From Novosphingobium barchaimii LL02 (GTDB lineage Bacteria; Pseudomonadota; Alphaproteobacteria; Sphingomonadales; Sphingomonadaceae), in contig NZ_KQ130457.1 in NCBI RefSeq assembly GCF_001046635.1, forward strand, positions 67,641 to 131,640: a stretch of 64,000 nt of DNA. The letters run 5' to 3'. How positions within the stretch are numbered: the first letter of the stretch is position 1; each line of letters starts with the position of its first letter. Positions 59,947 through 64,000 of the stretch are shown here, piece after piece. The notes under the pieces are model-generated. The model was not told the origin of the DNA and searched no databases. It saw only the letters and a program-made list of their open reading frames with translations. Both the position numbers and the translations under genes were made by a program.

Positions 59947-61607
59947 CCCGTATTCTGCTCCTTGGCGGATATGGTGGCTTCGGTGGCCGCATCGCCCGGC
60001 GGCTTGCTGGCGCAGGGCATGAGGTGCTGGTCGCGGGACGGTCATTCGACAAGGCGCAGGCCTTCTGCGGGCAAACGACCGGTCTCGTCCCACTGGCGCT
60101 GGACCGAAGCCGTATCGCCGAGGCGCTGGAACAGCACAGGCCTGCCTTGGTGGTGGATGCATCCGGCCCGTTTCAGGCGATGGACCACGCCATTCCCAAG
60201 GCCTCCATTGCCGCTGGAGTGCATTATATCGACATCGCCGACAGCCGCGATTTCGTATGCGGTATCGCGGGGCTTGACGCTGCAGCGAAAGACGCCAGTG
60301 TCGTCGTTCTCTCCGGTGCATCAAGCGTGCCGGCGTTATCGGGCGCGGCCGTGCGGCATCTTGCGGTGGGCATGGACAAGGTCCGCGCGGTCGAAATGGC
60401 GATCAGCGCATCGAACAAGGCGGCAGCAGGCCCGGCCGTGTCGGCGGCGATATTGGCGCAGGTCAGCCAGCCCCTGCGTCTGTGGCGGGGGCAGCGCTGG
60501 GCGCGGGCCTTCGGATGGCAGGAGATGCATTCCGCCCGGTTCTCATGCCCGGGAACGAACGCGATCGTGCAGAGGAGAGTGGCGCTCGTCGACGTGCCGG
60601 ACCTTGCCCTTTTGCCAGACAGACTGGCAGGCCACCCCGCCGTCGCCTTCCGCGCGGGCACGGAGCTTGGGTTTCAGAATTGGGCGCTCTGGTGCGCGAG
60701 CTGGCTGGTGCGCACGCGCCTGGTCGCGTCTCTCGCCCCGCTCGCACGCATTCTCAACCCGCTTCAGACTTTAACCCGCTCGCTGGGCGGCGATCGCTCC
60801 GCCATGATCGTGCGGCTGTTCGGCGATGCGGCAGGACGACGCGTGGAGCGGCGATGGACGCTGATCGCCGACCAAGGCGACGGACCGGAGATACCGACAT
60901 TGTCCGTCGCGCCTATCATCGCGAGCATCCTGTCGGGCAAGGAGGCGGCAGGCGCGCGTGACGCCGGAGAGGCATTGACGCTCGACGACTACGACGATGC
61001 CTTCGGCAAGCTGGCCATCCACTGCTCCACGCGGGAGCTAGTCGCATCGCCTCCCTTGTACGCACGAGTGATGGGCGACCGCTTCGCGCGGCTGCCGCCG
61101 GAACTTCGCGCGATCCACGAGGTCCACCGCGATGGCGGCGCGACGGGAGAAGCGAAAGTCACGGGCGCGGCGAACCCCATTGCCGCACTCGTCGCGCGGA
61201 TCGTGGGCTTCCCCAAGCCCGGCCATCATCTGCTGCACGTCCACTTCCGGGAGAGCGGCGGACGGGAGACCTGGACGCGCGATTTCAGCGGACAGTGTTT
61301 CCAGAGCCAACTCAGCCAGCGCGGCCCTTGGTTGGTCGAGCGGTTCGGTCCCCTCCGCTTTGCCTTCGACCTTCCCAGCGACACGAAAGGGTTGAGCATG
61401 GTCATGCAGCGCTGGTGGATTGGTCCGCTGCCTCTGCCGAAATTCATGGCGCCTCGTTCGATCGCCAAGGAATGGAGCGAAGATGGGCGTTTCCATTTCG
61501 ACGTCCCCATCGCGCTGCCAGTGATCGGGCGACTGATCCACTATCGCGGATGGCTAGGGAGTAACGTTGATGACGCGCTGCCCCTCTCAGAGCGCACGGA
61601 AATCTAA
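59943..61607 (+). CDS. Saccharopine-dehydrogenase-like protein with DUF4166 domain
   Basis: A 554-residue two-domain protein. The N-terminal part is an NAD(P)-binding saccharopine-dehydrogenase-like domain: RILLLGGYGGFGGRIARRLA, VVDASGPFQAMDHAIPKASI, VVVLSGASSVPALSGAAV. The C-terminal part from about residue 370 is DUF4166 (HHLLHVHFRESGGRETWTRD, QRGPWLVERFGPLRFAFDLP). The GTG at 59943 overlaps the DCC stop. It probably reduces or oxidises a substrate made by the monooxygenase, possibly membrane-lipid-derived; function not established. Confidence 0.85.
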   Translation: MTRILLLGGYGGFGGRIARRLAGAGHEVLVAGRSFDKAQAFCGQTTGLVPLALDRSRIAEALEQHRPALVVDASGPFQAMDHAIPKASIAAGVHYIDIADSRDFVCGIAGLDAAAKDASVVVLSGASSVPALSGAAVRHLAVGMDKVRAVEMAISASNKAAAGPAVSAAILAQVSQPLRLWRGQRWARAFGWQEMHSARFSCPGTNAIVQRRVALVDVPDLALLPDRLAGHPAVAFRAGTELGFQNWALWCASWLVRTRLVASLAPLARILNPLQTLTRSLGGDRSAMIVRLFGDAAGRRVERRWTLIADQGDGPEIPTLSVAPIIASILSGKEAAGARDAGEALTLDDYDDAFGKLAIHCSTRELVASPPLYARVMGDRFARLPPELRAIHEVHRDGGATGEAKVTGAANPIAALVARIVGFPKPGHHLLHVHFRESGGRETWTRDFSGQCFQSQLSQRGPWLVERFGPLRFAFDLPSDTKGLSMVMQRWWIGPLPLPKFMAPRSIAKEWSEDGRFHFDVPIALPVIGRLIHYRGWLGSNVDDALPLSERTEI

Positions 61608-61740
61608 CATACGAGCCCGGCTTCTGCGTTTCGACGAAGCCGGGGCTTACAACCCAGGTCAGGCAGTTCAACAGTCGGGTAGCTGCGACATGAAACTTGT
61701 CTGAAAGGCTATGTGGTGAGGCACGGAGCCCGAACTAATT

Positions 61741-62094
61741 TCACTCGGCCGATTGCGAAGTACCTCTCCCGCCACTCTCGCCGCCATCTGTCTTTTTTAA
61801 CGCAATCCTGGCGCTCTCGGCCTTAAGGGGCCGCGAAACGGGGCATACTTCTTGGGCATAGGTGTTGAGCGTGTTGAGCAGGTTGTCCGGTACCAAGCGG
61901 TAGAATACGAATTGCCCCCGCTTCTCGCTGGTAACCAAACCGGCATTCTCGAGCACGGCCAGATGCTGCGATACGGCAGGCTTCGACATCTCAAAGCGGG
62001 ACGCGATGTCGCCAGCGCTGAGTTCGGCATGGCTCAGATACGCAAGGATCTTGCGACGCGGGGTGGAGGCCAGAGCTTCGAACACTTTCTGCAT
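61741..62094 (-). CDS. ArsR/SmtB family transcriptional repressor
   Basis: A 117-residue ArsR-type regulator. The helix-turn-helix is ELSAGDIASRFEMSKPAVSQ HLAVLENAGLVTSEKRG, with the wing GQFVFYRLVPDN after it. No metal-binding Cys cluster is apparent, so it may sense something else (the SdpR-like subgroup). It is divergent from the desaturase gene, with 83 bases between the starts, in which repeated AATGAG-TTAATTA type half-sites lie. Probably represses the desaturase unit. Confidence 0.9.
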   Translation of the reverse strand: MQKVFEALASTPRRKILAYLSHAELSAGDIASRFEMSKPAVSQHLAVLENAGLVTSEKRGQFVFYRLVPDNLLNTLNTYAQEVCPVSRPLKAESARIALKKTDGGESGGRGTSQSAE

Positions 62095-62109
62095 GAGCCT
62101 TATTTAAGG

Positions 62110-62163
62110 AATGAGCTAATCACTTGACAAGGGGTGTCGGATAATTAAGCAATGAGTTAATTA
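62110..62163. promoter_or_regulatory. Likely ArsR-family operator/divergent promoter
   Basis: AATGAGCTAATCA (62110-62122) and AATGAGTTAATTA (62151-62163) form a direct repeat. TAATTAA (62142-62148) and TTAATTA (62157-62163) form an inverted pair with an 8-base spacer. A TTGACA (62124-62129) may be part of the plus-strand promoter. The binding protein is inferred. Confidence 0.5.
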
Positions 62164-62177
62164 CCTCGGAGGTTGCA

Positions 62178-63155
62178 ATGCCCGACGTGTTCCCCAGCCA
62201 AGCCCCATCCGCGCCGCCCAAAACGACGGTAAACAGCCTTATCGACATTGCCGGTTGCAGCCCGGTCGAAGGGCAGGTTCGATGGGATCCCGTCCATTCG
62301 ATATGGAACGGGAGCATGATGGTGATCTCGCTCGTCGTGGCGCCGTTCTTCGCGAGTTGGTCTGCCTTGGGCGTGTTCTTCGTGCTGACGGGGGCATCGC
62401 TTCTGCTGGGACACAGCATCGGCTTCCATCGTCTTCTGATACATCGCAGCTTCGCGTGCCCGCTCTGGCTGGAGCGGGTGCTGGTTTGGATCGGCACGCT
62501 GGTGGGCATGAGTGGGCCGTTCTGGATGATCCGCACGCATGACCTGAGGGACTGGGCGCAGCGGCAAAGCGACTGCCACGACTATCTCGCGCATCGGCGT
62601 CCCCTGCTGATCGACGCCTGGTGGCAACTCCATTGTCGGCTCGAGCTTGTCGATCCGCCAGCGTTCGACCTCGGACAGGCCGGGAAGGACCGCTTCTACT
62701 GCTTCCTGGAGCGGACCTGGATGGTGCAGCAGGTACTGGTGGGCATAGCCCTGTATTTCGCCGGAGGTTTGCCTTGGTCGATATGGGGCGTGTGCGTCCG
62801 GGTGAGCGTGTGCGTGACCGGGCACTGGTTCGTCGGCCACCTCGCGCATCGGCGCGGGCCGCAGTCGTGGTTTGTGGACACCGCGGGCGTGCAGGCCCAC
62901 GACGTTCCTTGGGCTGCGATCCCGACGATGGGCGAAGCGTGGCACAACAACCACCATGCCTTTCCGGGCTCGGCGCGGATTGGCATCTACCCAGGGCAAA
63001 GCGACTGGGGCTATCGGGTGATCGCGATGCTGGAGCATCTCGGCCTCGCCTGGGACGTGGTAACGCCTGAAACCATGGCGCCTCGCAAGGAACTGCGACC
63101 GGCGGTGGCCCAGGGCCAGCCCAACGGCAGGTTCTCCCAAGCGGCGAGGGCCTAA
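62178..63155 (+). CDS. Fatty-acid-desaturase-like membrane protein
   Basis: A 325-residue membrane di-iron desaturase-like protein with CGGAGG before the ATG. First His box: LLLGHSIGFHRLLIHRSF. The usual second box HxxHH is replaced by IRTHDLRDWAQRQSDCHDYL. Third box: AWHNNHHAFP. Another conserved HWFVGHLAHRRG lies between. This noncanonical box arrangement is seen in a branch of the acyl-CoA desaturase family. It probably introduces a double bond in membrane lipid acyl chains. The divergent ArsR gene likely regulates it. Confidence 0.85.
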   Translation: MPDVFPSQAPSAPPKTTVNSLIDIAGCSPVEGQVRWDPVHSIWNGSMMVISLVVAPFFASWSALGVFFVLTGASLLLGHSIGFHRLLIHRSFACPLWLERVLVWIGTLVGMSGPFWMIRTHDLRDWAQRQSDCHDYLAHRRPLLIDAWWQLHCRLELVDPPAFDLGQAGKDRFYCFLERTWMVQQVLVGIALYFAGGLPWSIWGVCVRVSVCVTGHWFVGHLAHRRGPQSWFVDTAGVQAHDVPWAAIPTMGEAWHNNHHAFPGSARIGIYPGQSDWGYRVIAMLEHLGLAWDVVTPETMAPRKELRPAVAQGQPNGRFSQAARA

Positions 63156-63158
63156 GCC

Positions 63159-64000
63159 ATGCGCAAGCTGCTTTCCTTCGAAGGCCGGCTCTCGCCACTG
63201 CTTTATCTTCTTGCCGCGCCGATGTTGTTGCTTTCGCAAAACCTCATGGTAGCGCTCTGCTACAGCTGGCGGGGCGTTGCGCTCCATGCCGATGCCTGGT
63301 TCTGGCTCCTGCCGCTGCGCCGTCTGGCGCAGATGCCAGGTGTCACGGCCACACAGGCCGCGACGGTATTCGCGCTGGCGGTCTTGATCGCGTGGGGCTT
63401 GGCGGCGTTCTCGTTCCGCCGTGCGAACTGGTCCGGGCGTGGACACAGGCTAAGTTTGTTCGCGATCTTTCCCGTGTTCCAGATCATCGTCGTCGCACTG
63501 CTCTGCGCAATGCCGCGCCGGCAAGGCGAACCGGGTGAGCAACGAGACGACGAGGTGGATCCGGCCGAAGTCCTGCAAGGCGTGCTGGCAGGCGTGGCGA
63601 TCATCGTCATCGCGGTGCTGATCTCGGCATTGACGTTTGGGGCCTATGGCTGGGGTCTCTTCGTGGCGACGCCCTTCGTGGTCGGAATGACGACCGGGTA
63701 TATCGTGAACCGCCGCGCACCGTTGACCGGCACGCGTACCACGGCGCATGTCCTTGCGGCCGGTGCCCTGGGCGGACTCGCCTTGCTGATGTTTGCGCTG
63801 GAGGGCTTCATGTGCATCGTCCTGGTCGCGCCGCTCGGTCTGGCCGCCGCAGCGCTTGGAGGCGCCTTCGGCCGGGCCATCGCCCGGTTCGGACATGATG
63901 GCAGCAGGCCCTTGATGTCCGTCGCCGTGCTTCCGGTGCTGCTCGCGCTCGAAGCGAGCATGCCGCCCGCGACGCCCATAGACACGGTCGAAAGCATCGA
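63159..64000 (+). CDS. Membrane protein, partial (runs off window)
   Basis: An open frame of at least 280 residues starting ATG at 63159, 3 bases after the desaturase stop, and still open at the end of the window. It begins MRKLLSFEGRLSPLLYLLAA and has about seven hydrophobic segments (for example LLYLLAAPMLLLSQNLMVAL, VFALAVLIAWGLAAF, VLAGVAIIVIAVLISALTFG, VLAAGALGGLALLMFALEGF). The first part resembles DUF805-type membrane domains. The last residues (MPPATPIDTVES) look like the lead-in to a soluble domain. Co-transcribed with the desaturase. Confidence 0.7.
   Translation, partial: MRKLLSFEGRLSPLLYLLAAPMLLLSQNLMVALCYSWRGVALHADAWFWLLPLRRLAQMPGVTATQAATVFALAVLIAWGLAAFSFRRANWSGRGHRLSLFAIFPVFQIIVVALLCAMPRRQGEPGEQRDDEVDPAEVLQGVLAGVAIIVIAVLISALTFGAYGWGLFVATPFVVGMTTGYIVNRRAPLTGTRTTAHVLAAGALGGLALLMFALEGFMCIVLVAPLGLAAAALGGAFGRAIARFGHDGSRPLMSVAVLPVLLALEASMPPATPIDTVESI

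Noticed and set aside
59451-61607. A 718-residue start for the DUF4166 gene
   Set aside because: It begins inside the monooxygenase and DCC genes in another frame; the GTG at 59943, overlapping the DCC stop, is the natural start.
1-64000. CRISPR arrays, rRNA and tRNA genes
   Set aside because: No regularly spaced repeats and no recognisable tRNA or rRNA sequences were seen on either strand by eye.

Overview
The window is GC-rich, gene-dense bacterial chromosome of alphaproteobacterial, most probably sphingomonad (Sphingomonadaceae) type. The basis is two TonB-dependent receptors of sphingomonad style, an AtuA-family protein, a PRISE-type enone reductase, several LysR/TetR-controlled oxidoreductase groups and the codon use. 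This is inference from protein families; no rRNA or tRNA gene and no CRISPR array was seen.

Layout. (1) 0.15-6.2 kb, minus strand: glgX-treZ-treY, trehalose synthesis from glycogen. (2) 6.7-10.6 kb: a small unknown protein, a glutathione S-transferase and a TonB-dependent receptor with a long Pro/Gly-rich insert. (3) 10.9-15.5 kb: a three-gene module resembling CnrY-CnrX-CnrH (anti-sigma, periplasmic metal sensor, ECF sigma factor), a decayed copA relic, then intact copA-copB. (4) 15.5-21.5 kb: a partly eroded catabolic locus with intact PRISE reductase, TetR, AtuA and SDR genes, and remnants of a Baeyer-Villiger monooxygenase, an epoxide hydrolase and an internally deleted alpha/beta hydrolase. 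(5) 22.3-23.6 kb: a cation/proton antiporter. (6) 23.7-34.5 kb: about 10.3 kb between two nearly identical tyrosine-recombinase copies (the left one truncated), each followed by a conserved stem-loop. It carries a chaperone-usher fimbrial cluster, an esterase, an aldo/keto reductase and a frameshifted LysR gene. (7) 34.5-37.4 kb: a gene graveyard with a DUF6361-like pseudogene, a Tet(X)-like flavin monooxygenase pseudogene and an IS1182-type transposase remnant.

(8) 37.4-46.5 kb: a coherent minus-strand unit of TonB receptor, E1-alpha, E1-beta and E2 of an acetoin-dehydrogenase-like complex, an SDR and an MFS carrier. A divergent TetR regulator and a cupin protein lie beside it. This looks like uptake and oxidative cleavage of a ketol-type substrate. 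(9) 47-51.4 kb: a Bcr/CflA efflux pump, a TauE/SafE permease, a methyltransferase and a LysR regulator. (10) 51.6-55.2 kb: a complex inverted-repeat element, then an operon of aldo/keto reductase, Tat-exported VOC protein and secreted ABM-domain protein, facing a convergent LysR gene. (11) 55.5-58 kb: azoreductase and extradiol-type dioxygenase with a divergent LysR. (12) 58.3-61.6 kb: three translationally coupled genes (FAD monooxygenase, DCC-family protein, saccharopine-dehydrogenase-like/DUF4166). (13) 61.7-64 kb: an ArsR regulator divergent from a fatty-acid-desaturase-like gene and a membrane protein that runs off the window.

The most interesting points are the Cnr-like module linked to copper genes, the duplicated recombinase with bulged hairpins flanking a fimbrial island, the TonB/aco-like catabolic unit, the AtuA locus with multiple relics, and a three-way-junction-like repeat at 51.6 kb. 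I did not find a clearly new defence or signalling system; the Cnr-like and recombinase-hairpin arrangements come closest.
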